DNA of 51,578 nt from an uncultured Prevotellaceae bacterium (GTDB taxonomy: Bacteria; Bacteroidota; Bacteroidia; Bacteroidales; Bacteroidaceae): the NCBI GenBank assembly GCA_902794405.1, contig CADBHI010000009.1, forward strand, positions 1-51,578, given 5' to 3'. Below the pieces are notes generated by a model that worked only from the letters and a program-made list of their open reading frames with translations, was not told where the DNA came from and ran no database searches. Made by a program: the position numbers and the translations under genes. Below, in pieces: positions 34,344-41,890 of this stretch (its first letter is position 1; each line of letters starts with the position of its first letter).

Positions 34344-36506
34344 TTATTTTTCTGTCATTTTCATAATCCAAGGGATATATCGAGAGAACTCATGATCAAG
34401 CTCCTTGATAATGTTAAGTTCGTCAAAGGGTCGGATGTCATGATGTATAAACAGGTCTTTGTTCTTTTTCAGTTTGTCCGCAAAGTCCCCATGCGCATAT
34501 TTGTCCTCATTCTCATGAGCCTTCCGATATCCCATGAGCAACTTTTCCACATTCCATCGGTTGTGCTCCATTTTGGCCATTACATCGACTTCATCTTCTG
34601 AGAGTGTGTCGTAGTCGTGTGACTTATCGTCAATACTCAGACCACGCATCGCGCGAAGACAGGCCAGCTTTGTCCTAATAGTATAGGAATTGTAGAGGTT
34701 CGACCATTTCAAGGCAACAGTCAACTTATGCCATTTCTCATTGGCCTCCTCCCAAATCCTGCTCTCTGGCATAGAGTCCAAAACGAGTATTCCTTGGAAC
34801 TTATAGGTTTCATAGTTCGCTGTCTCATGCAGATAGTTAATCAACTTAGCCCGTTTCAGCGAACGGTTGTCAGCACTATATGCCGTTTCGTTCATGCCAA
34901 AGGGATAGATGTTGGCATAGCGAGCATCGCGTTTCTTTGTATCTAACAAGCCGTCAGCTTTTACTATTGTATATATTAATTTGTGGTCATTGTCCCTCTC
35001 ATCGGTTTTTCGCAGGTTGGTAACGAAATTGTCTGATCGATCCTGACGAATAAATACAGGTATCTCGTTATTATACACGTTGTCAGGCATATTCATACCC
35101 ATCACGAAGTTCTGACGCTGATCAGACAAGGCGAGGAATATGGAGAGATATTGCCCCGTTGTATCATCTGCCCATCCCGATATTTTATCTTGAACTTTTT
35201 TAGAGAATACATCGCCCTTAATAAACTCAAACTCTACATCAAGGAAATCGGCATTCTTTCCTTCGAACTTCAGGAAATCGGTCCTAATGCCCTGCGGCTC
35301 CATATCCTCTTTCTCCTCACTTGTCAAATCGTAATAATAATAAGGCTGCACCTCAAAGAAATGGCGGTTGCGGATAATAAACTCGTCCTTTTCCTTGTCA
35401 GCATTTTTATCAATAAAAGTGATGAGTGTTTTCTTGTCCTTATTGTCGAAATTAGGAAAGTGTAGCACGTGGGCGGCCTCCATCGCAAAGGCTACAGCAA
35501 AGTTTGTTGTTCCCACAAACACCAAGTGTACTTTCTTTTTGTCATCAGGCTTGATGCCATCACCATACACGGCAGGATATTTATTCGGTTCAGCATCTGG
35601 ATTGTCAAACTCCTTATATTCTCTCTTTACGAACACCTGCTTGGCCCATCCCGCATAGAAGTTATAAGGTGTGAACTCTAAACCTAAATCTGTCACTTTC
35701 TTGAAGATGTCCGACGTCTTAAAGGCCGCGTATGTATCCAAATCCTTGAAAACACAGGTAATACCGCCAGGGCGCTGAGTAACTTTGGGGTCGCTGAGGT
35801 ATCGATAGATGCTGTCTACGCATTCCACATTGATAGCATCGTGAGCAGGTTTACTGTGGTTACCTATAATATACACATGTTCCGCTGCCTCTAAATGGAT
35901 ACCTTTATAGGATTCCGTTGATGTCTTATGGCCATAGTTGACGATAATATGCTTCATCCTTTCATCATTGAACGAGTTCCTCAGCTTCTCTTTGATTTCT
36001 GTCGACTTTGTCGAAGTGAGGATCAGCACGTATGCATCCTTGTCCCCGTCAAAGATATGCGTAATAAACGACGGCACCATCTCGTCATAACCCAAAATGA
36101 TATAATGACCCGACTTCAGGTAGTGTATACGCCCCTCTTTATGGTCTTTAACCCTCAGCTCTATCATGTTCGTCATGACTGAGATAATCATACCTGTAAA
36201 GATAATGACACCAATCACATAAGTCAGACAGGCAGCAAAGACGGCACCTTTACTGGCGTGGTCATCATTATAGAAATTGCTAAAAGCATTACCGTCTATC
36301 AACAGATAGAGTGGAAACACCCATTCGTTTATTTGCTTTGCTTCACAATACTCCTGCCAGTCACCACCAAAAATAGACAGCAAGAGATACGACAGCATAA
36401 ATGCAACCACCAAGATTCCCAACAAGATGAATACTTGCCGGAATGGATCGTGCGATAGCGTTCTGTCAAATCGCAGGGAATAACTAATACTTACTTTCTT
36501 CTTCAT
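34344..36506 (-). CDS. TrkA-N channel-like protein with RyR-like C-terminus
   Basis: The 720-residue protein has two membrane helices (about 25-48 and 88-115) around a pore-like segment with YLLIDGNAF but no TVGYG potassium filter. This layout recalls CASTOR/POLLUX-type ion channels. Two Rossmann-like TrkA-N/RCK regions follow: GHYIILGYDEMVPSFI (about 128) and HLVFVGTTNFAVAFAMEAA (about 335), likely nucleotide-binding. The last 100 residues (MAKMEHNRWNVEKLL, IHHDIRPFDEL) match an RyR-type domain. My inference is a ligand-gated channel controlled by a nucleotide product. Its start overlaps the preceding gene by 4 bases. Confidence 0.82.
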   Translation of the reverse strand: MKKKVSISYSLRFDRTLSHDPFRQVFILLGILVVAFMLSYLLLSIFGGDWQEYCEAKQINEWVFPLYLLIDGNAFSNFYNDDHASKGAVFAACLTYVIGVIIFTGMIISVMTNMIELRVKDHKEGRIHYLKSGHYIILGYDEMVPSFITHIFDGDKDAYVLILTSTKSTEIKEKLRNSFNDERMKHIIVNYGHKTSTESYKGIHLEAAEHVYIIGNHSKPAHDAINVECVDSIYRYLSDPKVTQRPGGITCVFKDLDTYAAFKTSDIFKKVTDLGLEFTPYNFYAGWAKQVFVKREYKEFDNPDAEPNKYPAVYGDGIKPDDKKKVHLVFVGTTNFAVAFAMEAAHVLHFPNFDNKDKKTLITFIDKNADKEKDEFIIRNRHFFEVQPYYYYDLTSEEKEDMEPQGIRTDFLKFEGKNADFLDVEFEFIKGDVFSKKVQDKISGWADDTTGQYLSIFLALSDQRQNFVMGMNMPDNVYNNEIPVFIRQDRSDNFVTNLRKTDERDNDHKLIYTIVKADGLLDTKKRDARYANIYPFGMNETAYSADNRSLKRAKLINYLHETANYETYKFQGILVLDSMPESRIWEEANEKWHKLTVALKWSNLYNSYTIRTKLACLRAMRGLSIDDKSHDYDTLSEDEVDVMAKMEHNRWNVEKLLMGYRKAHENEDKYAHGDFADKLKKNKDLFIHHDIRPFDELNIIKELDHEFSRYIPWIMKMTEK

Positions 36507-37117
36507 TTCTCGAAAAACGAGTTAAGTGTATCTGCTGAAAATTCATTTAATTTATCCTTTAGGGACAACTCCATCAAATATTGCAATGCCTTCCTATACT
36601 GGTGGATTATAATCTCATCATCCCCTGATTGCACCTGCAGCTTTTCTGCCTCAATAAAGGTCTTTATTTTATCTCGCAATTCTTCTTGACTGTTTTTTTC
36701 ATTATGAAGTAAATCTAACAATATCTTTGTGCATTCTTTTCTCTGCTTCTCAAAGTCACCTATGGAAACGCGTCCCTTATCCTTGGCCCGTTCTTTCAAT
36801 AAATCAAGGTATTTGTCTAATAAATCATATTTAAGTTTTCTTACACTGTCCCTTACTTCCTTGGAGTCTTTCTCTTTCCGTTCGTTTTCTTGGGCATTAA
36901 TGACCTTTTCCTTCCAGCCTAATACGGCTGCTTTTGCAAGCCAAGCGACTACACAGATTGCAAGACAAATGACACCGACAATCACTACATCCTGCCAATT
37001 CGTTTCTGCCTCTTTCATGACAGGCAGGCAAAACTCTACAGCCTTTGCACATTTCACGGCAATCGTGTCATAAGTAACAAGAGTATCGCAAAGAAAACAT
37101 AGAATCATTGTATTCAT
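36503..37117 (-). CDS. Membrane-anchored coiled-coil protein
   Basis: The 204-residue protein starts with a hydrophobic segment that may be a signal peptide. A strong membrane helix follows (about 44-68, VVIVGVICLAICVVAWLA), then a charged helical cytoplasmic part with coiled-coil character (about 70-200). No family was recognised. It is the first gene of the array, behind the promoter at 37269-37300, and overlaps the channel gene by 4 bases (ATGA). An accessory subunit of the channel is the simplest guess. Confidence 0.75.
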   Translation of the reverse strand: MNTMILCFLCDTLVTYDTIAVKCAKAVEFCLPVMKEAETNWQDVVIVGVICLAICVVAWLAKAAVLGWKEKVINAQENERKEKDSKEVRDSVRKLKYDLLDKYLDLLKERAKDKGRVSIGDFEKQRKECTKILLDLLHNEKNSQEELRDKIKTFIEAEKLQVQSGDDEIIIHQYRKALQYLMELSLKDKLNEFSADTLNSFFEK

Positions 37118-37268
37118 AATATTTATCGTTTATTGGAGGTTAATATTTTCTTATTTAATATGATTAATAGCCACAAACTCACTAATCTCTGCCAGGAGTT
37201 AACGGTATGAAGTCTATCGTCTGCATGAATGATGTCCGTTTTAGGTTTTGTAATTACATGCAATGGTG

Positions 37269-37300
37269 CAAAGATACGAATTATTGGTGTTCCCTCCAAA
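37269..37300 (-). promoter_or_regulatory. Promoter of the TIR/RyR/PrsW array
   Basis: TTTG (37297-37300), 20 bases, then TATCTTTG (37269-37276) is a full consensus. It leaves a leader of about 145 bases before the first gene. No equally good promoter was noticed inside the array, so much of the 13 kb may be one transcript. Confidence 0.7.
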
Positions 37301-37439
37301 TTTTTTGCTCGGAAATTGAAGAAAAAAATGACTTTGGGGTCTGGACAATGATTAAACTTTGCTAAATGTTGGCATTTTATTTAACATTTCTGTAGAGTTC
37401 GTGACGACATGTTGTCACGGACATGTGTGGAGTTTTTAA

Positions 37440-37447
37440 TACTTTTG
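37440..37447 (+). promoter_or_regulatory. -7 element before the RepA-like module
   Basis: TACTTTTG matches TAnnTTTG. Upstream at about 37400-37419, CGTGAC and GTCACG form a 6-bp hairpin with an 8-base loop. The element supports translation start at 37513 rather than 37423. Confidence 0.45.
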
Positions 37448-37512
37448 GGGGCGCACTCGTGTGGAGTGGCGCTTTTATCTTTTTTTGTTTAATAAATTCA
37501 AATTATTCGATC

Positions 37513-37836
37513 ATGCTTTTGAGAGAAAAATTAACAAGCGATTTTGCCGGGATTATCCTGGGCACAGTGAAGAACAATGGATGGCTGACGGAGATCAGCG
37601 ATGGTGTGGGCATCAACAGGAAAGACTTCTGCAGGAAGCGGTTGGCGACCATGCAGCTGCACCGCGTACTCCGCATCCTGACAGGGATGGCATGGAAAAT
37701 GACGTGGTGGAAATTCAGCATCGTATGGATGGCACTCGGGAACCTGATCTTCAAGATGGGAGACCAGCAGTTCTTTGAGTTCTCTGACGAGATGAAGAGA
37801 TTAAGGAAACACAACGGCAGTCATCGTAGAAAGTAA
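37513..37836 (+). CDS. Small basic protein of the RepA/HU module
   Basis: From MLLREKLTSDFAGIILGTVK the protein has 107 residues. The central part (DGVGINRKDFCRKRLATMQLHRVLRI) looks helix-turn-helix-like, and the C-terminus is Lys/Arg-rich. It lies 6 bases before the AAA ATPase. The family is not recognised; a DNA-binding regulator is the likely role. The longer frame from 37423 overlaps the promoter. Confidence 0.65.
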   Translation: MLLREKLTSDFAGIILGTVKNNGWLTEISDGVGINRKDFCRKRLATMQLHRVLRILTGMAWKMTWWKFSIVWMALGNLIFKMGDQQFFEFSDEMKRLRKHNGSHRRK

Positions 37837-37842
37837 AGAAAA

Positions 37843-39027
37843 ATGAATCATCAAGTCGTGGAGGAGCTCGCCCATGCCGGCGAGGCTTCTCCTCTTATCA
37901 CGCATGAGGTAGAGCAGCTCGACACCTTCCGGCTGACCTCGACCACGGAGATTGCAGAGGAGGTGTTTCTGTTCAGACTTTTCGGAAAACCGTGCTTTCC
38001 ACGAAGGGAGCTGACCACCATTACAGGAGCGGCGAAGAGCGGCAAGACGTTCTTCACGTCGATGGCTATGGCATGTGGTGCCATAGAGAAGTCGCCAGCC
38101 CTTTCTGATGACGTCCATCCTCAAAAAGGGACTGGTAGTGTGCTGGCCATGGAGCGCATCAGGGAGGAGCCGCTCAAGGTGATGTGGTATGACACGGAGC
38201 AGAGCCGAAACACGACGAAGGAGATTCTCGTCAACCGTGTCGGCAGGATGATCGGAAATGCTGACAAAACGCCTTTCCCCGATGAGTTGTTCTACGTGTT
38301 CAACATGCGGGCTGCCACGGTGAAGGAGCGACGCGACATGCTGGGCGTGGCCATTGCCACCTACCGGCCCGACATCGTCGTCCTTGATGGCATTGCCGAC
38401 CTGTTGACCGACATCAACGACGGCCCGAAGGCGCAGGAGCTGATGGAGCAGCTGCTGCACCTGGCCGACGAGTATGACTGTAACATCACGACCGTCATCC
38501 ACCTGAATCGCTCGGGTGAGAAGAGCAACCTGCGCGGATGGCTCGGCTCGGCACTGATGCAGAAGTCGTTCGAGGTGTTCAACTGTGCACCGATAGGACA
38601 GGGCGAGCTGTTCAGCGTGGAAATGAACACGAGCCGCAAATACCGCAATGACCAGAAGCTCTACTACCGCATCGGCGACGACGGTATCCCCGTCATGGTA
38701 CAGCATAGTGAACAGGGTCGCGATGCCCAGGGACGCTTCACCAGCACCGTCGACAAGACGGAGGCGCTGAACCAGGAATACATCATACACCACGACGACG
38801 CTGAGCGTTCCTGGGAATGGGACCTGCGACGACTGTTCGGCGATGCCATGGGCAACGTGCCCTCGATGAGCAGCGAACAGATGATGGAAGCGGTGATGAA
38901 ACTGAGTCACATACGCCAGAAGCAATACTACTACCGGGTGCTCGACGAGGCGGTGGCCAAGGGTGTCATCACCAAGACATTCGACCGCTACAAACGGGTG
39001 ACCTTCATCCTGTCGCCCCCACGGTAA
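37843..39027 (+). CDS. RepA/AAA_25-type ATPase
   Basis: The 394-residue protein has a Walker A (TGAAKSGKTFFTS, about 65-77), a Walker B-like strand (DIVVLDGIADLL) and a further NITTVIHLNRS sensor strand, as in the RepA/RecA-like AAA_25 ATPases of plasmids and integrated elements. The C-terminal 100 residues look like a winged helix. It is GC-richer than the TIR island next to it. The next gene is a TOPRIM protein, a common pairing in replication modules of mobile elements. A GC-rich palindromic repeat follows the stop. Confidence 0.85.
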   Translation: MNHQVVEELAHAGEASPLITHEVEQLDTFRLTSTTEIAEEVFLFRLFGKPCFPRRELTTITGAAKSGKTFFTSMAMACGAIEKSPALSDDVHPQKGTGSVLAMERIREEPLKVMWYDTEQSRNTTKEILVNRVGRMIGNADKTPFPDELFYVFNMRAATVKERRDMLGVAIATYRPDIVVLDGIADLLTDINDGPKAQELMEQLLHLADEYDCNITTVIHLNRSGEKSNLRGWLGSALMQKSFEVFNCAPIGQGELFSVEMNTSRKYRNDQKLYYRIGDDGIPVMVQHSEQGRDAQGRFTSTVDKTEALNQEYIIHHDDAERSWEWDLRRLFGDAMGNVPSMSSEQMMEAVMKLSHIRQKQYYYRVLDEAVAKGVITKTFDRYKRVTFILSPPR

Positions 39028-39120
39028 GCTACCCCCTCTATACATGCCCTCCTCTCTCTAAAGAGGGAGGGCTATAGTATGAGGGGTGCTACCGGTAGGG
39101 GGCAACAGGATGAGGGGGCA
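39028..39120. repeat. GC-rich palindromic repeat, copy C (intergenic)
   Basis: This nested imperfect palindrome has an inner stem GCCCTCCTCTC/AGAGGGAGGGC (39046-39072) and an outer CCCCTC-ATAC/GTATGAGGGG pair. A GGTAGGGGGCAACAGG tail follows. It is related in composition and arm structure to copies A and B, but here lies between genes. Confidence 0.55.
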
Positions 39121-39146
39121 ACGGTGACGGCAAGACAATCCAAACA

Positions 39147-39911
39147 ATGACAACGAACGACATCTTTTCACATACCTTCCGAAACATGGGCCGAGAGCTT
39201 GGGCTCAAGATCGAGCTGTTCGAGGGACACATAGTGGCCTTCCCGACGATGTGGCGCAAGGCCCTTTCCACGGAGAGCCAGTTCTGCAAGGCCGTGGTGG
39301 CCTGTCATTATCTTTCTGAGAGACAGATGCTGCGGGCAGCCCGTCGCTATCGGTTGGGAGCCACCCGCCAGCAGGGTGTCATCTTCTGGCAGATAGACAA
39401 CCATGACGCAATCCATGACGGCAAGGTGATGTACTACCTCCCCGACTGCCACCGCGACAAGGGTCGGCACCCGACGTGGGTCAGTACCCTGCTCGCCCGC
39501 CGTGACCCCTTTCCCAATGCACCTCACGAGACATCTCACTGCCTGTTCGGCCTGCATTTGCTTTCCTATGGGACGACCAGAACCGTGGCAATCGTCGAAG
39601 CCGAGAAATCAGCCGTCATCCTCTCTGAGCTGTACCCCCAGAGTATCTGGTTGGCCACCGGAGGCTTGGGTAACATACAGGCAGACAAGTTCCGGCCACT
39701 GCGTGGTCATAAGGTCATCCTCTTTCCCGATACCGACCCTGAGGGCACGACCTACCGTCGATGGTATGAGGCAGCACAACTCGTCATGCAGCAGCCCTTC
39801 TGGGAGGACTCCCCTCCCATCCGCGTCTCTCCCCTCCTCGAGCAGCATGCCACAGAGGAGCAGAAAAGCCGTAAAATCGACCTCGTCGATTACCTCTTCG
39901 AATCGGGGTAA
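39147..39911 (+). CDS. DUF6371/TOPRIM-like protein
   Basis: The 254-residue protein has a TOPRIM-like C-terminal half: AIVEAEKSAVILSEL (acidic residue) and VILFPDTDPEG (DxD). These are the metal-binding positions of primase/topoisomerase TOPRIM domains. The N-terminal half includes WYLP-type strands typical of DUF6371 proteins in Bacteroidales elements. It probably works in primer synthesis or element replication with the RepA-like ATPase upstream. Confidence 0.78.
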   Translation: MTTNDIFSHTFRNMGRELGLKIELFEGHIVAFPTMWRKALSTESQFCKAVVACHYLSERQMLRAARRYRLGATRQQGVIFWQIDNHDAIHDGKVMYYLPDCHRDKGRHPTWVSTLLARRDPFPNAPHETSHCLFGLHLLSYGTTRTVAIVEAEKSAVILSELYPQSIWLATGGLGNIQADKFRPLRGHKVILFPDTDPEGTTYRRWYEAAQLVMQQPFWEDSPPIRVSPLLEQHATEEQKSRKIDLVDYLFESG

Positions 39912-39912
39912 A

Positions 39913-39942
39913 TGTCACACGGAAATCACAGAAAGCACAGAA
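39913..39942 (-). repeat. Dispersed repeat, copy 1 (inverse orientation)
   Basis: On the minus strand the stretch contains TTCTGTG, CTTTCTGTGATTTCCGTGTG and ACATT. It is related to the 34-base repeats at 45914-45947 and 46632-46665. It lies directly after the TOPRIM gene. Confidence 0.5.
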
Positions 39943-39979
39943 ATAATTACTCATTACTAATTATTCATTACTCATTACT

Positions 39980-40165
39980 ATGAAAGCAATGACAAGACAA
40001 CAAATCGGCTACTATGCTGGAGTCACCGCCAGGACCCTCAATAACTGGTGCAAACCCTATCGAAAGGAGCTTGAAGCCTTAGGTCTTCACCCTGGCATGA
40101 TCATCCTTCCTCCCAACATCGTGCAATGGATCTGCGATAAGTTCTGCATCGATATAGAACCTTAG
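39980..40165 (+). CDS. Small helix-turn-helix protein
   Basis: The 61-residue protein contains MTRQQIGYYAGVTARTLNNW, a MerR/XRE-like HTH in which the recognition helix ends in LNNWCKPYR. The remaining residues (ILPPNIVQWICDKF) form a second helix. It probably regulates the local module. Simple ATTACTCATTACTA repeats precede it (39948-39977) and also occur upstream of the HU gene at 40338-40371. Confidence 0.7.
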   Translation: MKAMTRQQIGYYAGVTARTLNNWCKPYRKELEALGLHPGMIILPPNIVQWICDKFCIDIEP

Positions 40166-40231
40166 ACGACATTCTTCGACATTCTACGACCATCGAGTAC
40201 CTTACGCGGAAAGTGCCCCTCCAGAATGTAG

Positions 40232-40239
40232 TACCTTTG
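40232..40239 (+). promoter_or_regulatory. -7 promoter element of the HU-smalltalk-amidase unit
   Basis: TACCTTTG lies 134 bases upstream of the HU-family start. The leader contains the structured repeat at 40264-40322. Confidence 0.6.
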
Positions 40240-40263
40240 CACATGTCATCAAGATGCATCTAT

Positions 40264-40322
40264 AAACTGGGCCACTTGGCAGTGCTAACTCGGCCACTTA
40301 GCACGACTAACTCACCCAGTTT
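40264..40322 (+). promoter_or_regulatory. Structured leader of the HU-family gene
   Basis: AAACTGGG and CCCAGTTT (8 bp) close a 59-base element. Inside are two imperfect copies of GGCCACTTGGCAGTGCTAACT / GGCCACTTAGCACGACTAACT. Transcribed as RNA it could form a multi-branched structure just upstream of the ribosome-binding region. As DNA it could be an operator with two sites. Confidence 0.45.
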
Positions 40323-40373
40323 GTGAAGACACAAAAATTACTCATTACTAATTATTAATTACTCATTAAAATT

Positions 40374-40907
40374 ATGGCAGTAGCAAATGAAATTCCCATG
40401 CTTGTAGACCTCTACAAGAACAACAACACCGAGTCGAAGGGCTACGGTATGTACTACGGACGAGTGTTTCCCCGCGATGGACTGACCCTGAAGGGTTTCG
40501 CCAAGCACCTTAGCGAACACGGTAAGTTAGCTTCTTACGAGATGCTGGTGCTGGTGCTTCAGAACGCCGTGAGCTGTATGCGTCACCTGTTGCTCGAGGG
40601 CGTTCCCATCAAGCTCGATGGCCTCGGCACCTTCAAGGCCGGCATCGAGGGCACTGGTGCCGCCTCCATCGCCGACTATCGTGCCGACCTGAACATCAAG
40701 GGCATCCGCATCAACTTCCTGCCCGAGGCCTCTGGTGACGAGAGTGACAAGCTCACTAAGAAGGCGCTGCTCAAGCAGGCCACCTTCCAGATGAACGACT
40801 ATGTCGAGGTGAAGCACAAGACCATCGACGGTAAGGACGTGACCTACCAGGAGCGCACCCCCATCCGCCAGATCGTGATCAAGCAGGCAGAGCCCGATCA
40901 GCCGTAA
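40374..40907 (+). CDS. HU-family (HU-HIG-like) DNA-binding protein
   Basis: The 177-residue protein has an HU/IHF-type core (about 25-125), including LSEHGKLASYEMLVLVLQNAVS and the strand pair VPIKLDGLGTFKAGIEG, with a long tail. Such HU-like proteins stand in front of smalltalk and amidase genes in Bacteroidales capsule-locus and mobile-element modules. It probably bends or coats DNA. It is preceded by simple ATTACTCATT repeats and followed by the repeat-rich spacer 40916-41096. Confidence 0.85.
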   Translation: MAVANEIPMLVDLYKNNNTESKGYGMYYGRVFPRDGLTLKGFAKHLSEHGKLASYEMLVLVLQNAVSCMRHLLLEGVPIKLDGLGTFKAGIEGTGAASIADYRADLNIKGIRINFLPEASGDESDKLTKKALLKQATFQMNDYVEVKHKTIDGKDVTYQERTPIRQIVIKQAEPDQP

Positions 40908-40915
40908 GGGAAAGT

Positions 40916-41096
40916 TTAGAAGTTAGAGAAGTTAAAGAAGTTAGAGAAGTTAAAGAAGTTCTTTGCAAACCAAGCGACCAAGGTCGAGCGAGAGGGCAAA
41001 ACCTATTCCCCCATCATTCCAAAGTAGAGAAGTTAGCAGTAGTAGGACTATTGTCTTTAACTTCTTTAACTACTATAACTTCTTAACTTCTTCACC
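40916..41096. repeat. Tandem 18-base repeats and long imperfect inverted repeat
   Basis: The unit AAGTTAGAGAAGTTAAAG occurs twice in tandem (40920-40955) and starts a third time. At 41053-41096 the complementary motif TAACTTCTTTAACT/ACTTCTTAACTTC appears, so the two ends of this spacer can pair. It contains no gene. Confidence 0.6.
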
Positions 41097-41124
41097 AGGA
41101 AAGTTGTATTAAACAGAACAAACG

Positions 41125-41232
41125 ATGATCAAAGTAAACTGGAACAAAGTAGTAAAAGTGCTGAAAATCGCAGCCACCGTCATAACCACTATCCTTGGCA
41201 CCATTGCTGTGCAGGGTTGCATGGGCGCTTGA
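41125..41232 (+). CDS. Smalltalk protein
   Basis: A 35-residue protein reads MIKVNWNKVVKVLKIAATVI and continues as one hydrophobic helix to a C-terminal GCMGA. This is the pattern of the small 'smalltalk' proteins of Bacteroidales, always found between HU-like and amidase genes, exactly as here. It may be a membrane or lysis-associated peptide, but its function is not known to me. Confidence 0.8.
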   Translation: MIKVNWNKVVKVLKIAATVITTILGTIAVQGCMGA

Positions 41233-41240
41233 CGGTCTAA

Positions 41241-41666
41241 ATGAATGAAAAAACTATGCGAAGAATTGACCTTATTGTTATCCATTGTTCGGCGACCCGC
41301 AGTGACCGCCGATTCTCGGTTGAAGACCTGATAGCCTGCCACGACGCAAGGTTTGGGTTCACCGCTTACCATTACTATATCACCCGTGACGGTCAGATGT
41401 ACCAGACGCGACACGAGAATCTGCCGGGGGCACATGCCAGGCACTATAACCAGCACTCCATCGGCGTTTGCTACGAAGGCGGCCTGACCCCTGAAGGCTG
41501 TGACGCCGACACCCGCACCCGGGAGCAGAAGGCAGCCCTGCATGCCCTGCTGAAGTCGCTGAAAGTTGACTACCCCAATGCCGTGATCCTCGGTCACCGT
41601 GACCTCCCCGGCGTCCGCAAGGAATGTCCCTGCTTTGATGCCAAGACAGAGTACCAGGACCTGTAG
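41241..41666 (+). CDS. N-acetylmuramoyl-L-alanine amidase
   Basis: The 141-residue protein is an Amidase_2/PGRP-fold zinc amidase. DLIVIHCSATR provides the first zinc histidine, YHYYITRDGQMYQ the core strands, and ILGHRDLPGVRKECPCFD the second histidine and cysteine. It cleaves the amide between MurNAc and the stem peptide. It has no signal peptide, as in phage endolysins. The neighbouring smalltalk and HU-like genes make up a conserved module. A strong terminator follows. Confidence 0.92.
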   Translation: MNEKTMRRIDLIVIHCSATRSDRRFSVEDLIACHDARFGFTAYHYYITRDGQMYQTRHENLPGAHARHYNQHSIGVCYEGGLTPEGCDADTRTREQKAALHALLKSLKVDYPNAVILGHRDLPGVRKECPCFDAKTEYQDL

Positions 41667-41683
41667 CCGTCCATCTCCCCAAT

Positions 41684-41715
41684 AAATCCCTGAGCCCGCA
41701 ATGGCTCAGGGATTT
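41684..41715 (+). terminator. Intrinsic terminator after the amidase
   Basis: AAATCCCTGAGCC and GGCTCAGGGATTT form a perfect 13-bp stem with a 6-base loop, followed by GTTGTTTTG. Confidence 0.85.
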
Positions 41716-41813
41716 GTTGTTTTGTACGCTTCCGAGGCATCTGACGTAACAGTTAGAAATATAAAGCAGAATTATTATAAAGTAGGATTATATTCTTAAT
41801 TATTTCTAAAAGA

Positions 41814-41845
41814 TTTGGTTGGATGAGCTAAACAGAGTATCTTTG
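41814..41845 (+). promoter_or_regulatory. Promoter of the ATPase gene
   Basis: TTTG (41814-41817), 20 bases, then TATCTTTG (41838-41845): a full consensus promoter 45 bases upstream of the ATG at 41891. Confidence 0.7.
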
Positions 41846-41890
41846 CACAAGATATGTGAGAGTTTTGTGGCATCATAATAGTTTGGAGAT

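Noticed and set aside
34344-36506. Ordinary potassium channel
   Set aside because: The loop between the two membrane helices lacks a TVGYG-type filter, and the C-terminus is RyR-like rather than a plain TrkA-C.
18457-37117. Classical Thoeris or CBASS system
   Set aside because: There is no intact SIR2 or SLOG effector of the ThsA type and no nucleotidyltransferase (cyclase), so neither name fits; only TIR domains are shared.
37801-39045. 414-codon minus-strand open frame
   Set aside because: It is the shadow of the RepA-like ATPase gene on the plus strand, which has clear Walker motifs; the shadow has none and starts with a repeat-derived sequence.
40920-40961. CRISPR-like array
   Set aside because: The 18-base units are directly adjacent without unique spacers and no cas gene is present.
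41109-41597. 162-codon minus-strand open frame
   Set aside because: It lies opposite the amidase and smalltalk genes, both of which match known families.
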